This document shows positions 8,456 to 17,020 of a stretch of 64,000 bases of DNA, one piece after another; position 1 is the first letter of the stretch; every line of letters begins with the position of its first letter. The DNA is from Salinispirillum marinum. GTDB lineage: Bacteria; Pseudomonadota; Gammaproteobacteria; Pseudomonadales; Natronospirillaceae. The notes below the pieces were generated by a model, which worked only from the letters and a program-made list of their open reading frames with translations, ran no database searches and was not told where the DNA came from. Position numbers and translations under genes: made by a program. The DNA lies in the NCBI RefSeq assembly GCF_042651565.1, contig NZ_JBHSDF010000004.1; one strand, given 5' to 3'.

Positions 8456-10818
8456 TAAACAGTACCTCCATTGGGGGAAACAGAAACTATGGTTTGATTG
8501 GTGGAAGGATCAGCCTGTTCTTCGGCGCGGCCATCAACCCAGTGCAGAATGGCAGGCAGGAAGATCAGGTCGCCCAATAAAGCTAAGGACATGATGCTGG
8601 CGGCGAACAAACCGACATAAATGTAAGGAATGAATGAACCCATCAGCATGACGCTGAAGCCCAGTACCAAGATGATGGAAGTGAACACCACCGCACGACC
8701 AGCCTGATTCGCCGCATGGGTGATGGCATCATAGGCATTCATGCCAGCACGCTTGCCAATGAGATAGCGGTTCATCATGTGGATGGCGTCATCGACGGCG
8801 ATACCCATGGTCATCGCGCCCACCACCATGGTGCCCAGATTCAAGGGAATACCCAGAACCACCAACAAAGCCCCCGTAATTAAAATGGGCACAATGCTCG
8901 GTACCAAGGCGATCAGGCCATATTTCACCGAACGGAAGAGTACGATAAAACTCACCCCAATAATGGCCAGCGCCACCAGAAATGACTGGAACATGCCCTG
9001 ATTGATGTACATATCCTGCGCGTTGTACATCACCAAGCTGCCGCTGGTTTCGATCGTCAGGTCTGGAAAATTGCGCGCCACATGGCCGTTCATGCGCTGC
9101 AAAAAGGCGGTGGTTTCTGAGGCTTTCATGTTGCGAATGGGCACACTGATGCGCAGCCAGCGTTCATCGAAATCCTTTACATCGGTCAGATCTTCATCGC
9201 TGCCGCTGTTGTCGTACAACAACAGAAACTGCGCCGCCATTTCACGCGTATCGGGCAAGCGCAAGTACGCGGGATCGTCAAAATTCAGCGCTTGATTAAT
9301 GCTTTTATGGAAGTCGATCAGTGAATTTACCTGCCCGGTTTCCGGCTGTGCCTCTAGCCATTCCTGCAACAGCGCAACGCGCAATAAGAACTGCGGGTTA
9401 TGGATACCACCCGGCTCGCCACTGTCGATCATCACATCAATGTTCTGAATGCCGTTGTACTGGTCGTCGAAATACACCAAGTCCGCCCGCGTGGGGTTAC
9501 TCTGCTTGAAGTAGGTAATAAAGTTGGAATCCACCTCAATGCGGGGAATTAACGCCAAGCTGACCGCCAACAAGGCCGCACCCAACAACGTCAGGCCGCG
9601 CTTATAGCGATAGGTAAACGCCGGTACAGCCTCGGTTATGCGCGCCACAATGCCCGTGCTAACGCTGTGCCGGGTGCGATCAGAAAACGCTGCAATAAAG
9701 CTCAACACAGCGGGCAAGAGCGTCATGGCGAGCAGAAACAACATCATCGCCCCGATGGCACCCAACCACGCGAACTGCCGCACCGGCAAAAGTTGCGTAA
9801 CACTCAACGCCATAAAGCCAGCCGCCGTGGTAAACGCAGTATAAAAAGCCGGAATCCACAGGTGTTCGATGGTGGCCTGTGCGGCCGCTTGCGGGCTCTG
9901 GCCTTCGGCGCGGAAGCGATAAAATTCCACCAGCACATGCACCGACACCCCTACGCCGATGATGATTAAGGCGGGAATTAGCGCCGACTCCACCACCGAA
10001 TGCGGCCAACGCATCAGGCCCTGTATTCCGGTGACTAAGGTGATGGCGCTGCCGATCAACACCCAAGGGACTAACGTACCGGTTAGGGAGCGAAAACTGA
10101 TGAACAGAATGATGATCATCACCACCGCCATGGTGGGGTTTAACCAGGCTTGATCCCGTTTGGACAGCGTTTCAAACTGCTCGGTAAATACCGGCTGACC
10201 ACTGAGATACAGCGGGTAACCACGTTCCGCGAACTGCTGCTCGGTGACAAAGTCACGCAACGCTACCATTAACGACATCTTCAATACACTCTCACCGACT
10301 TCGTATTGCGTACGTGCCGCAATGCGGGTGTGGCGGAAGTCTTCCGTGATCAGGCTACCCAGCGCCATTTCCTCACCGCGCATAATGTCACGCGCTTCGG
10401 CGATATAAACGGGGTCTGTGATGTCTTCAAACACATCATCCGTGGCCATCATGCCGCCGCCGGAATGCGTGTACTGATATTTGGTCAAGGAACGCACCTG
10501 CGTGACTTCAGGCCGGTTTTCCAAAAACTCCGTTAGCTCCGCGATGACTTGCAGGCTTTCAGGGTTGAATAAGTCCTCCGCATTTTCCGGAGCAACGACC
10601 CCCACCGACAGGTACTCCACATCACCAAAGCGTTCCAACAAATCATTGAAGGTCGCTAAATTCGGGTCACCATTGAGGAAAAAACGCTCATTGGAATTGT
10701 CGTAATACAGGTTACTCATGGGTGGAATGGCCAGTGCCATGGCGATCGCGACCGCACCCAGCACAAGCCAGCGGCCGGCGATCACCGACCTGGCCCACAA
10801 TTGAATGAATGATTTCAC
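8455..10818 (-). CDS. RND superfamily / MMPL-type exporter
   Basis: A 787-residue inner-membrane transporter of the MMPL/SSD branch of RND. Each half has one N-terminal helix, a large periplasmic loop (about 45-210 and 430-600) and a bundle of five helices; FRSLTGTLVPWVLIG and FRSVKYGLIALVPSI are the paired intracellular motifs, and GIAVDDAIHMMNRY carries the Asp pair of the proton relay. The GTG at 10818 was chosen because GAGGAGAACAGCC directly precedes it; the frame stays open upstream but that part is AT-rich and unlike protein. It is the first gene of the exporter - LolA-like - outer-membrane protein - TetR operon. Export of a lipid-like substrate is inferred from the family and partners. 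Confidence 0.85.
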   Translation of the reverse strand: MKSFIQLWARSVIAGRWLVLGAVAIAMALAIPPMSNLYYDNSNERFFLNGDPNLATFNDLLERFGDVEYLSVGVVAPENAEDLFNPESLQVIAELTEFLENRPEVTQVRSLTKYQYTHSGGGMMATDDVFEDITDPVYIAEARDIMRGEEMALGSLITEDFRHTRIAARTQYEVGESVLKMSLMVALRDFVTEQQFAERGYPLYLSGQPVFTEQFETLSKRDQAWLNPTMAVVMIIILFISFRSLTGTLVPWVLIGSAITLVTGIQGLMRWPHSVVESALIPALIIIGVGVSVHVLVEFYRFRAEGQSPQAAAQATIEHLWIPAFYTAFTTAAGFMALSVTQLLPVRQFAWLGAIGAMMLFLLAMTLLPAVLSFIAAFSDRTRHSVSTGIVARITEAVPAFTYRYKRGLTLLGAALLAVSLALIPRIEVDSNFITYFKQSNPTRADLVYFDDQYNGIQNIDVMIDSGEPGGIHNPQFLLRVALLQEWLEAQPETGQVNSLIDFHKSINQALNFDDPAYLRLPDTREMAAQFLLLYDNSGSDEDLTDVKDFDERWLRISVPIRNMKASETTAFLQRMNGHVARNFPDLTIETSGSLVMYNAQDMYINQGMFQSFLVALAIIGVSFIVLFRSVKYGLIALVPSIVPILITGALLVVLGIPLNLGTMVVGAMTMGIAVDDAIHMMNRYLIGKRAGMNAYDAITHAANQAGRAVVFTSIILVLGFSVMLMGSFIPYIYVGLFAASIMSLALLGDLIFLPAILHWVDGRAEEQADPSTNQTIVSVSPNGGTV

Positions 10819-10860
10819 GGCTGTTCTCCTCAGCAGTTCAGTGTTAGTGGCATCACTTAT

Positions 10861-10933
10861 GTTTACAGTGCTTACTTTGCAAGCCCGCTTAGTTAACACC
10901 GTAAACTTTATGATGTAAAGATAACACCGTAAA
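10861..10933. promoter_or_regulatory. candidate TetR operator cluster upstream of the MMPL operon
   Basis: Three related motifs precede the exporter gene. TAACACCGTAAA occurs at 10894-10905 and again at 10922-10933, 28 bases apart; the inverse form GTTTACAGTG lies at 10861-10870. The first repeat sits in GTTAACACCGTAAAC, an imperfect palindrome of the form GTTnACnnnGTnAAC. Spacing and symmetry suit a dimeric repressor, and the operon's own TetR-family protein is the obvious candidate. Binding is inference. Confidence 0.5.
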
Positions 10934-11094
10934 TATTTTTCAAAAAATAGCCACTTGAGCCGGAAATCGGGAGAAAGCCGATGTGGAAATAGGTACTTTT
11001 TATTCGTATACCGTTGGAGGAAACCGCCACACAACACTTTGTGTCGAAGTGAATTTCTTCTATAGTCTCTGCTTCTTTTTTATCTGAGATGTTT

Positions 11095-11520
11095 ATGGCT
11101 CGCCTTAGAACCCGTCGCCTTTGGCGCTCCCTCTGCTACTCCATTGCCGCACTCTGCGTACTTGCTTTGGTGTCCGGGGTTTTGGTGTTCTCCTCGCCTT
11201 CTCTTTTGCGTACCTACGGGCCAGCGGTTGTGGCTGCTATCAAGGAACCCAACAAGGAAGCATCGTTAGCCATCTATTCGCGGCAGCAACTTGCCACACA
11301 GTTGGGCGTTCCCCACGTCAGTGATGGTGCGGCTATTGCGGCATGGGCGGAAGCACAGAACGACCAGCAACAACGGAAAAACAACCTCTTGTTCAACGGC
11401 GTGCTGGTGTGGGATTACCCGACCGAATGCCGCAAAACCTACATTGCACTCCACCGGTGGCGTCACTTTGCTGTGGTGTTCGAGCATAATTACTGTGTCG
11501 AGGATGACGGCCATGCGTAA
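11095..11520 (+). CDS. small membrane-anchored protein of unknown function
   Basis: A 141-residue protein starting at the ATG at 11095 (an ATG six bases earlier is also possible). It has a basic N-terminus (ARLRTRRLWR) followed by one hydrophobic helix (about 12-35), so most of the chain should be periplasmic. Two cysteines near the middle and end (TECRKTY and NYCVED) could form a disulfide. It overlaps the next gene by eight bases, implying coupled expression with a VTT-domain protein. I do not recognise the family. Confidence 0.65.
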   Translation: MARLRTRRLWRSLCYSIAALCVLALVSGVLVFSSPSLLRTYGPAVVAAIKEPNKEASLAIYSRQQLATQLGVPHVSDGAAIAAWAEAQNDQQQRKNNLLFNGVLVWDYPTECRKTYIALHRWRHFAVVFEHNYCVEDDGHA

Positions 11521-12076
11521 GGTCCTCATGGCGCTTTGGCTTCTCCTGATTGCTTCCGGATTGACGATTCACTTCACCGTATTTGCGAACGACCTTGATG
11601 CCACGTTGTCACGCGTGCAAACCCTCGCCGAAGAAAATTTAGCCGAAGTCACCATCGGCTATATTCTGCTGTTGGCCATTCGTGGCCTTACGCTCATGCC
11701 TAGCACACCCCTGCTGTTTGTTGGCATCGTACTCTTTCCGCCGTGGACCGCTTATTGGATGAACATGGTAGGCATTTTTATGTCTTCATTGATTGTTATC
11801 TTAGCCATTAATCATTTGAATTTTGGTCAGCGCCTAGAGCGTTTACGTACGCAACGGTATGCGCGCATGGAGCGACGGCTGCGCCAACACGGTCTCCCCA
11901 TCATTGTAAGCTGGAGCTTTTTTCCCCTGGTCCCCACCGATTTAATCGTCTACCTGGCGACCTTGTTACGTTTCCAAAAACGGGTCATTCTGGGTGGTGT
12001 CATGACGGGTGAGGCTGTGCTAAACGCAGCCTATGTGTTTGGTGGCGCTTCGGTATTGGCGCTGCTGTTGGCCTAG
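11513..12076 (+). CDS. VTT-domain (TVP38/DedA-like) membrane protein
   Basis: A 187-residue inner-membrane protein. The start ATG lies inside the end of the preceding gene, with AGGA upstream. There is an N-terminal helix, a VTT-type core with LFVGIVLFPPW, an amphipathic segment LERLRTQRYARMERRLRQHG, and the family signature near the end, FFPLVPTDLIVYLATLL. VTT/DedA proteins are now viewed as lipid scramblases or flippases, and some support proton-motive force or undecaprenyl phosphate recycling; which applies here is unknown. The neighbouring MMPL operon is divergent, so the two could share regulation through the operator cluster, though that is speculative. Confidence 0.75.
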   Translation: MRKVLMALWLLLIASGLTIHFTVFANDLDATLSRVQTLAEENLAEVTIGYILLLAIRGLTLMPSTPLLFVGIVLFPPWTAYWMNMVGIFMSSLIVILAINHLNFGQRLERLRTQRYARMERRLRQHGLPIIVSWSFFPLVPTDLIVYLATLLRFQKRVILGGVMTGEAVLNAAYVFGGASVLALLLA

Positions 12077-12208
12077 TGCACTGCACGCAAGGCCTACATT
12101 TCGCGCTCCTTCGCCCAGAACCAGTACAGAGCGTTGCATGCGCCTTGCCGTCGAGTCGTCTATACTGCTCAGCGTTTTCTTATGTTAAAAAAACAAAAGG
12201 TGAATTTG

Positions 12209-13168
12209 ATGAAAGCCATGCGCAGCCATGAACACGGTGATGTTGATGTTTTGAACCTCGAAACAGTGGACCAACCCACCCCCAACGATGACCAATTGCT
12301 GATCGCGGTTAAGGCCGCTGGCGTCAATCCGGTCGATACCTACATTCGTGCCGGGATCAACAACTATTCTGCCAAATTTCCGCATACGCCGGGTATGGAC
12401 GGCGCGGGTGAAGTGGCTGCAGTGGGTAAAAACGTGGTGGGGTTTGCGGTCGGTGATCGGGTGTATTTCAACCGCAACTTAACGGGATCAGCAGCCGAAT
12501 TCGCCCTGTGTGAACCGAGCAACTGCTTTCCGCTGGCCGATGCCGTGAGCTTCGCCGAAGGTGCGGGAATTGGGGTGCCATACACCACAGCTCACCGTGC
12601 GTTGTTTGGCCGTGCGCAGGCAAAAGCGGGTGAAAAGGTGCTGATTCATGGGGCAACCGGTGCGGTGGGCATTGCCTGTGTGCAGCTCGCTAAAGCTGCG
12701 GGCTTGACCGTGGTGGCCAGTGCAGGCACCGATGAGGGTGCTAAGTTGCTGGAAAAACAGGGTGCGGACATGATTATTCGTCATGATGCCGAAGGCCATT
12801 TAGACTCGTATTCTTCGTTCGACAGCGGCTTTAACATCATTATTGAGATGCTCGCTAACGTGAACCTGGATATCGACTTGAAAGCGTTGGCGCGTCAAGG
12901 CCGCGTGGTGGTGGTGGGTAACCGTGGCACAGTGGAAATCAACCCACGGGATTTGATGGCGCGTGATGCGCAGGTGATGGGTATGGCGGTGATGAACATG
13001 ACGCCAGCCGACCACCAACAAACCGCCAAGGCGATGTATCCGTTATTCGCCGCAGGCTTGCTGAAACCGGTGGTACGCAAAGAATATGCGTTAACCGAAC
13101 TGCCACAAGCGCACTTGGATGTGTTGAAGCCTGGTGCGCTGGGGAACTTGGTTATTACCGTCGGCTAG
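12209..13168 (+). CDS. zinc-independent quinone oxidoreductase (QOR/zeta-crystallin type)
   Basis: A 319-residue medium-chain dehydrogenase/reductase. The GroES-like N-terminal domain includes AAGVNPVDTYIRAG and GMDGAGEV; the Rossmann domain begins VLIHGATGAVGIACVQLAK (about 145-165), the AxxGxxG motif typical of NADPH-dependent quinone or enone reductases. The cysteine ligands for structural and catalytic zinc are absent, as expected in QOR. The ATG at 12209 is preceded by AGGTG six bases away; the longer in-frame extension from 12134 is not needed. Likely role: NADPH-dependent reduction of quinones or reactive enones. It is convergent with the dioxygenase gene, with a REP-type palindrome between them. 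Confidence 0.85.
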   Translation: MKAMRSHEHGDVDVLNLETVDQPTPNDDQLLIAVKAAGVNPVDTYIRAGINNYSAKFPHTPGMDGAGEVAAVGKNVVGFAVGDRVYFNRNLTGSAAEFALCEPSNCFPLADAVSFAEGAGIGVPYTTAHRALFGRAQAKAGEKVLIHGATGAVGIACVQLAKAAGLTVVASAGTDEGAKLLEKQGADMIIRHDAEGHLDSYSSFDSGFNIIIEMLANVNLDIDLKALARQGRVVVVGNRGTVEINPRDLMARDAQVMGMAVMNMTPADHQQTAKAMYPLFAAGLLKPVVRKEYALTELPQAHLDVLKPGALGNLVITVG

Positions 13169-13185
13169 GTAAGAACGAGCGTTTT

Positions 13186-13279
13186 TACCGTAGGAGCGCA
13201 GCCCTCTGCGCGAGCCATTTACAGCAGGAGGCCAGCCCTCTGGCCGAACATTCGCGCAGGGGGCTGCGCTCCTACGGTA
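13186..13279. repeat. compound REP/BIME-like palindromic element
   Basis: The outer arms 13186-13213 and 13252-13279 are 28 bases each and complementary at 27 positions. Between them is a second hairpin (GGCCAG / CTGGCC, around 13230-13245). The element can be read as three REP units: AGGAGCGCAGCCCTCTGCGC, then AGGAGGCCAGCCCTCTGGCC in tandem, then an inverted copy of the first. It lies between two convergent genes, the classic REP location, and may also act as a bidirectional mRNA-stabilising or terminating structure. Confidence 0.85.
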
Positions 13280-13281
13280 GA

Positions 13282-14082
13282 CTAGCCAAAGCGAAAGCTG
13301 GACGCGGTAATCCCGCCTCGCCAGTCTTTTTCGTGGTACACACACTCAGCGGCTTCGTCCTCTGCTGCGCCGACAGCTACAAACAACGGCACCAAATGGT
13401 CTTCCCGCGCGTGTGCAATACGCGCTGCCGGGGCTTGTTCCCACTGCAAAAGACGCTGCGAACGATCAACCGGCGAGGCCTTAACCACGCTGTCTTGCAG
13501 CCACGCATCAAAAGCCTCCGAAGGCGCTTTGCCTGCTGGCCCCATCAAGCGCAAATTGTGGTAACTGAACCCGCTGCCAATAATCAACACGCCTTCATCG
13601 CGTAGCGGTGCCAATGCGCGACCAATGTCGAGGTGCGTTTCTGGGTCATAGTCGCTGCGCATGGCGAGCATCACCACCGGCATATCGGCTTCCGGATACA
13701 TGACGGACATGGGCACAAAGGTGCCATGATCAAAACCTATCTCGTGGTCTAATTCAGTAGGTTGACCGGCGGCATCCAGCAGTTCTTTTACGCGGTGCGC
13801 CAAAGCTGGCGAGCCGGGGGCGGGGTAGACGATGTCATAGGTGTAGTCCGGGAAACCGAAATAGTCATACACCATACCGGGGCGTTCGGCAGCGCTGACA
13901 CGCAGATGATCGGCCTCCCAGTGACCGGTGATCACCAATACCGCTTTAGGACGCTCGGGTAATTCGCTGGGTAAGGCTTTAAGCTGTGCTTCCAGCACGG
14001 CAAAGCTTTCCCGCATGGGGCCATCCATGTACGACCAAGGGCCGCCGCCGTGCGAAAGAAAGTAAGTGGGTAAACGCGTCAT
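13282..14082 (-). CDS. ygiD: 4,5-DOPA dioxygenase extradiol-like (LigB/YgiD family)
   Basis: A 266-residue non-haem metalloenzyme of the class III extradiol dioxygenase (LigB) superfamily. SHGGGPW near residue 11 supplies the first metal-binding His, ITGHWE near 53 another and DHGTFVP near 120 the conserved acid/base region; E. coli YgiD (262 residues) has the same plan. YgiD-type enzymes can open the ring of L-DOPA, but their natural substrate is uncertain, so the name reflects family only. The ATG at 14082 has AGGAG seven bases upstream. A palindromic element lies between it and doeC, so co-transcription with the ectoine genes is unlikely. Confidence 0.82.
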   Translation of the reverse strand: MTRLPTYFLSHGGGPWSYMDGPMRESFAVLEAQLKALPSELPERPKAVLVITGHWEADHLRVSAAERPGMVYDYFGFPDYTYDIVYPAPGSPALAHRVKELLDAAGQPTELDHEIGFDHGTFVPMSVMYPEADMPVVMLAMRSDYDPETHLDIGRALAPLRDEGVLIIGSGFSYHNLRLMGPAGKAPSEAFDAWLQDSVVKASPVDRSQRLLQWEQAPAARIAHAREDHLVPLFVAVGAAEDEAAECVYHEKDWRGGITASSFRFG

Positions 14083-14213
14083 GGCCAATCTCCTGTAATA
14101 TCTATTGCGTCATTATAGAAGATCGGCCTATAAACCATAGCGAAGGTCTTTCAACGCTTCGTTCAGTTTATTTGATGGCGCGCCTTGAAGAGTCGATAAA
14201 CCACAGAGGCGAT

Positions 14214-14361
14214 AAGCTGGCTAGGCAAAAAAGCTCTCAAGGAGTCGAGCTTACATTAGGTAAGTATTCGCTGCGCTCACCCTTCGGGCCGACCCATGGT
14301 CGTTCTGGCAAGCCAGTGAGCGATTTGAGAGCTTTTTTAACAACGCCAGCTTGAGAAAAAG
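14214..14361. repeat. MITE-like palindromic element downstream of doeC
   Basis: Left arm 14214-14240 and right arm 14325-14352 share 8 + 14 complementary bases around a short mismatched bulge, including AAAAAAGCTCTCAA against its exact complement. The interior (14241-14324) contains the low-complexity palindromic string TTCGCTGCGCTCACCCTTCG. The end of the element, 14337-14361, recurs with two differences at 20783-20807. Reading leftwards (the direction of doeC transcription) it ends in a hairpin arm followed by six T, so it could also terminate doeC mRNA. Confidence 0.65.
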
Positions 14362-15723
14362 TTATCCCAACCAGACTTGCTGATGATTCACAAACTCCCT
14401 TATCCCATGCGGCCCTAACTCCCGCCCCAAGCCGGAACGTTTGATGCCGCCGCTGGGCAGCCGTGGATCGGTTTTCACGATGCCATTAACGGCGACCTGC
14501 CCTACCTGCAGTTGATGCGCAATGCGCTCGCCCCGGCTACGTTCGGTCCATACGCCAGCAGCCAAGCCATATAAGCTGTCATTTGCCATACGAATGGCGT
14601 GGGCTTCATCGTCCGCCTTCAGCACCACGGCGACCGGGCCAAAGGTTTCTTCTCGGGCGCAGGTCATGTCGTTGGTGACATCCGTCAATAAGGTCACGGG
14701 ATAGAAAAACCCCGGCCCTTTGGGCAACTCACCGCCGAGGCGACATTTTGCGCCTGCCACAACCGACTCCATCACCTGCCGATGCAGGTTTTGCCGCAAG
14801 TCTTCACGCGCCAATGGCCCTACATCCGTGGTGTCTTCGCGTGGGTCGCCTTGTTTGAGCTTTTCCAGCAAAGGCTCCAACAGGCTGACGAATTCGTCAT
14901 GGACGCTGGCTTCGACAATGATGCGTTTGGCGGCAATGCACGACTGACCGGCATTAATGATGCGTGACAACGCGAGCGTTTCCGCTGCTTTTTGCAAGTC
15001 TGCATCGGCCAGCACAATAGCGGGATCGGAGCCACCCAGTTCCAGCACGACAGGCTTGATTTCACTGCCAGCAATGGCGGCTACAGCAGAACCAGCCCGC
15101 TCGGAACCGGTCAGGGAAACGGCTTGAATGCGCGTGTCGCGGATGACCGCTTCGACATCGGCGTTGGCCATCGGCATATTCTGCATGATGCCCGCTGGCG
15201 CACCCACGGCGTCAAACAATTCGGCAATGGCTTTCGCACAAGCAGGCACGTGCGGGTCGTGCTTCATCACACAGGTATTCCCTGCCATTAACGCGGGCGC
15301 ACAGAAGCGAAATGCCAACCAAAACGGGGCATTCCACGGCAAGATGCCCAACACGGTACCCAAGGGCAGATGCTGCACATAAGAATGACTGGCATCCGAT
15401 GGCAGCGTTTCGGCTTGCAAATACGCTTGCGCATGCTCGGCGTAGTGGTCGGCACAGAGCGCCGCTTTCAAGACTTCGGCGCGGGCTTCCTTAATCGGCT
15501 TGCCCATTTCCAGCGTCATCAACGGCGCCAGTGTTTCCACATCGTCGCGCATGCGTTGGGCGACGGCACGTAAGACGTCACCGCGTTCCGCAAAGGTCAG
15601 TGCTTTCCAACCAGGAAAGGCCGCCACTGCGTCATTCAAAATAGCTTCACGCGCCGGAGCACTGAGCTCCGGGCTGGTGCCGAGTGTGGCACCCGTGGTG
15701 GGGTTTATCACAGAAACCGACAT
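14362..15723 (-). CDS. doeC: aldehyde dehydrogenase DoeC, aspartate-semialdehyde oxidising (ectoine degradation)
   Basis: A 453-residue NAD(P)-dependent aldehyde dehydrogenase of the succinate-semialdehyde dehydrogenase branch. It shows the Rossmann segment GSERAGSAVAAIAGS, the catalytic Glu region LELGGSDP and the catalytic Cys in NAGQSCIAAKR (near residue 261). By sequence alone it could be GabD-like; its place directly after the ectoine hydrolase gene, with a one-base gap, indicates DoeC, which oxidises aspartate semialdehyde to aspartate in ectoine catabolism. The ATG at 15723 has AGGAGGT seven bases upstream, lying within the end of doeA; upstream in-frame codons belong to the overlap and are not protein-like. 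Confidence 0.82.
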   Translation of the reverse strand: MSVSVINPTTGATLGTSPELSAPAREAILNDAVAAFPGWKALTFAERGDVLRAVAQRMRDDVETLAPLMTLEMGKPIKEARAEVLKAALCADHYAEHAQAYLQAETLPSDASHSYVQHLPLGTVLGILPWNAPFWLAFRFCAPALMAGNTCVMKHDPHVPACAKAIAELFDAVGAPAGIMQNMPMANADVEAVIRDTRIQAVSLTGSERAGSAVAAIAGSEIKPVVLELGGSDPAIVLADADLQKAAETLALSRIINAGQSCIAAKRIIVEASVHDEFVSLLEPLLEKLKQGDPREDTTDVGPLAREDLRQNLHRQVMESVVAGAKCRLGGELPKGPGFFYPVTLLTDVTNDMTCAREETFGPVAVVLKADDEAHAIRMANDSLYGLAAGVWTERSRGERIAHQLQVGQVAVNGIVKTDPRLPSGGIKRSGLGRELGPHGIREFVNHQQVWLG

Positions 15724-15724
15724 C

Positions 15725-17020
15725 TTATTTACCTCCTCTTTTGGCATTGGGCACCGCCTTGAGGTCGGCTTTTTCCGCGGTGGCGGGGGATGCAGGGGTG
15801 CTTGGCGCATCGGTCGCTGCACTCTTTTCTGCCTTAGCCACCCGTTTGGCGCTGTATTCCGGTTTGATCACGAAGTCTTCATCCAGCGTGAAGAACGATT
15901 TGCAGCCATTGGCCGTAACGTACAGGGTATCGGAAATACCCATGGTCTTATTGCCCTCTACACCCCACATCCACGGAATGATGTGGAAGGTCATGCCTTC
16001 TTCCAATACGGTGGAGTCACCCTGCTTCAGGCTGATGATGTAGCCTTCATCCCAACTGGGCGGAAAGGCGATACCGATGGAATAGCCCGACCGGGTGATC
16101 AGGCTGCCGCCAATATCGTTCTCGGTGATGATCGCACGGACAAGATTGTCGGCGTCTGAAACCGTCAATCCCGGGCGCATAATGGCTTTCAACTGATTGA
16201 GTGCCATCTTCATTTTTTCTTGGGCTTTGTAGAAGGTATCGGTCATATCACCCAGCACCACGGTGCGCATCATGGCAGTATGGTAACGCCGATAGCAGCC
16301 CCCCACTTCCAAGAACACATGTTCACCTGGCTGTACGGTACGACCTTCCCATGTCGCATGCCCGATCATGGTGCGCGGCCCACTGACGACATAAGGCATA
16401 ACGGCAGGCGGCTCACCCCCGGCGCGGAACATACCCGAGCTGATGGCCGCGCCTATTTCGTTTTCGGTCGCACCGGCGACGGTGGCGTCAAAACCGGCTT
16501 TCATACCCGCTTCGGTGGCACGCGCCGCCTTGTGCATGATGTCGATTTCTACCGCTGATTTGGTGATGCGGCCTTGTTCGACAATGCCGAAGCAGTCGAG
16601 CAGGCGGCCATCGGTGAAGGTGGTGTGAATGGCATCCTGATGATAGGCCGGGAAAAAATAGCTGTTCCGCTCATAACCCACATGCTTGCCGTTCAAACCA
16701 AATTCGCGCAGTGACTGCACCAACATCTGAATGGCGTCACCCGTATCCGGGTAGGGCCGAGTCAATTCGACCCAGGTACGCGCATGCACGTTGGACTCTT
16801 CCAATTTGCGCGTGATCATGAAGGGCTCGCCCTCCAATGGCACGACCAACGCCTGAAAGAACGAATAACCCGTGGTTTGATAGTCAGTAAGGTACATTAA
16901 GTTTTCCGGATCGGTGATAACCACCGCGTCCAGTAACCGTTTTGCCATGCGTTCACGCAAGCCGTCGATGCGTCTTTTGTATTCCGCGAACGGAAAGGTC
17001 ATATCATCGCGTTCAATCAT
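15725..17020 (-). CDS. doeA: ectoine hydrolase DoeA (M24 peptidase family)
   Basis: A 431-residue protein with the two-domain creatinase/prolidase fold: an N-terminal domain (about 1-160) and a pita-bread catalytic domain (about 165-385) with PYVVSGPRTMIGHATWEG and FLEVGGCYRRYHTAMMR. This matches ectoine hydrolase, which opens the ectoine ring to N-acetyl-diaminobutyrate. The family is usually near 400 residues; here an extra tail of about 40 residues is rich in Ala, Lys, Pro and Ser (SAATDAPSTPASPATAEK). The start overlaps the doeD stop by four bases (ATGA), with GGAG upstream. An alternative ATG lies 18 bases in (17002). Confidence 0.85.
   Translation of the reverse strand: MIERDDMTFPFAEYKRRIDGLRERMAKRLLDAVVITDPENLMYLTDYQTTGYSFFQALVVPLEGEPFMITRKLEESNVHARTWVELTRPYPDTGDAIQMLVQSLREFGLNGKHVGYERNSYFFPAYHQDAIHTTFTDGRLLDCFGIVEQGRITKSAVEIDIMHKAARATEAGMKAGFDATVAGATENEIGAAISSGMFRAGGEPPAVMPYVVSGPRTMIGHATWEGRTVQPGEHVFLEVGGCYRRYHTAMMRTVVLGDMTDTFYKAQEKMKMALNQLKAIMRPGLTVSDADNLVRAIITENDIGGSLITRSGYSIGIAFPPSWDEGYIISLKQGDSTVLEEGMTFHIIPWMWGVEGNKTMGISDTLYVTANGCKSFFTLDEDFVIKPEYSAKRVAKAEKSAATDAPSTPASPATAEKADLKAVPNAKRGGK

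Noticed and set aside
13186..13279. CRISPR-like repeat
   Set aside because: Units are palindromic and adjoining, without regular unique spacers or cas genes; REP-type element fits better.
15500..16159. 219-codon plus-strand frame
   Set aside because: Antisense to the doeC/doeA junction, both of which are well-supported genes.
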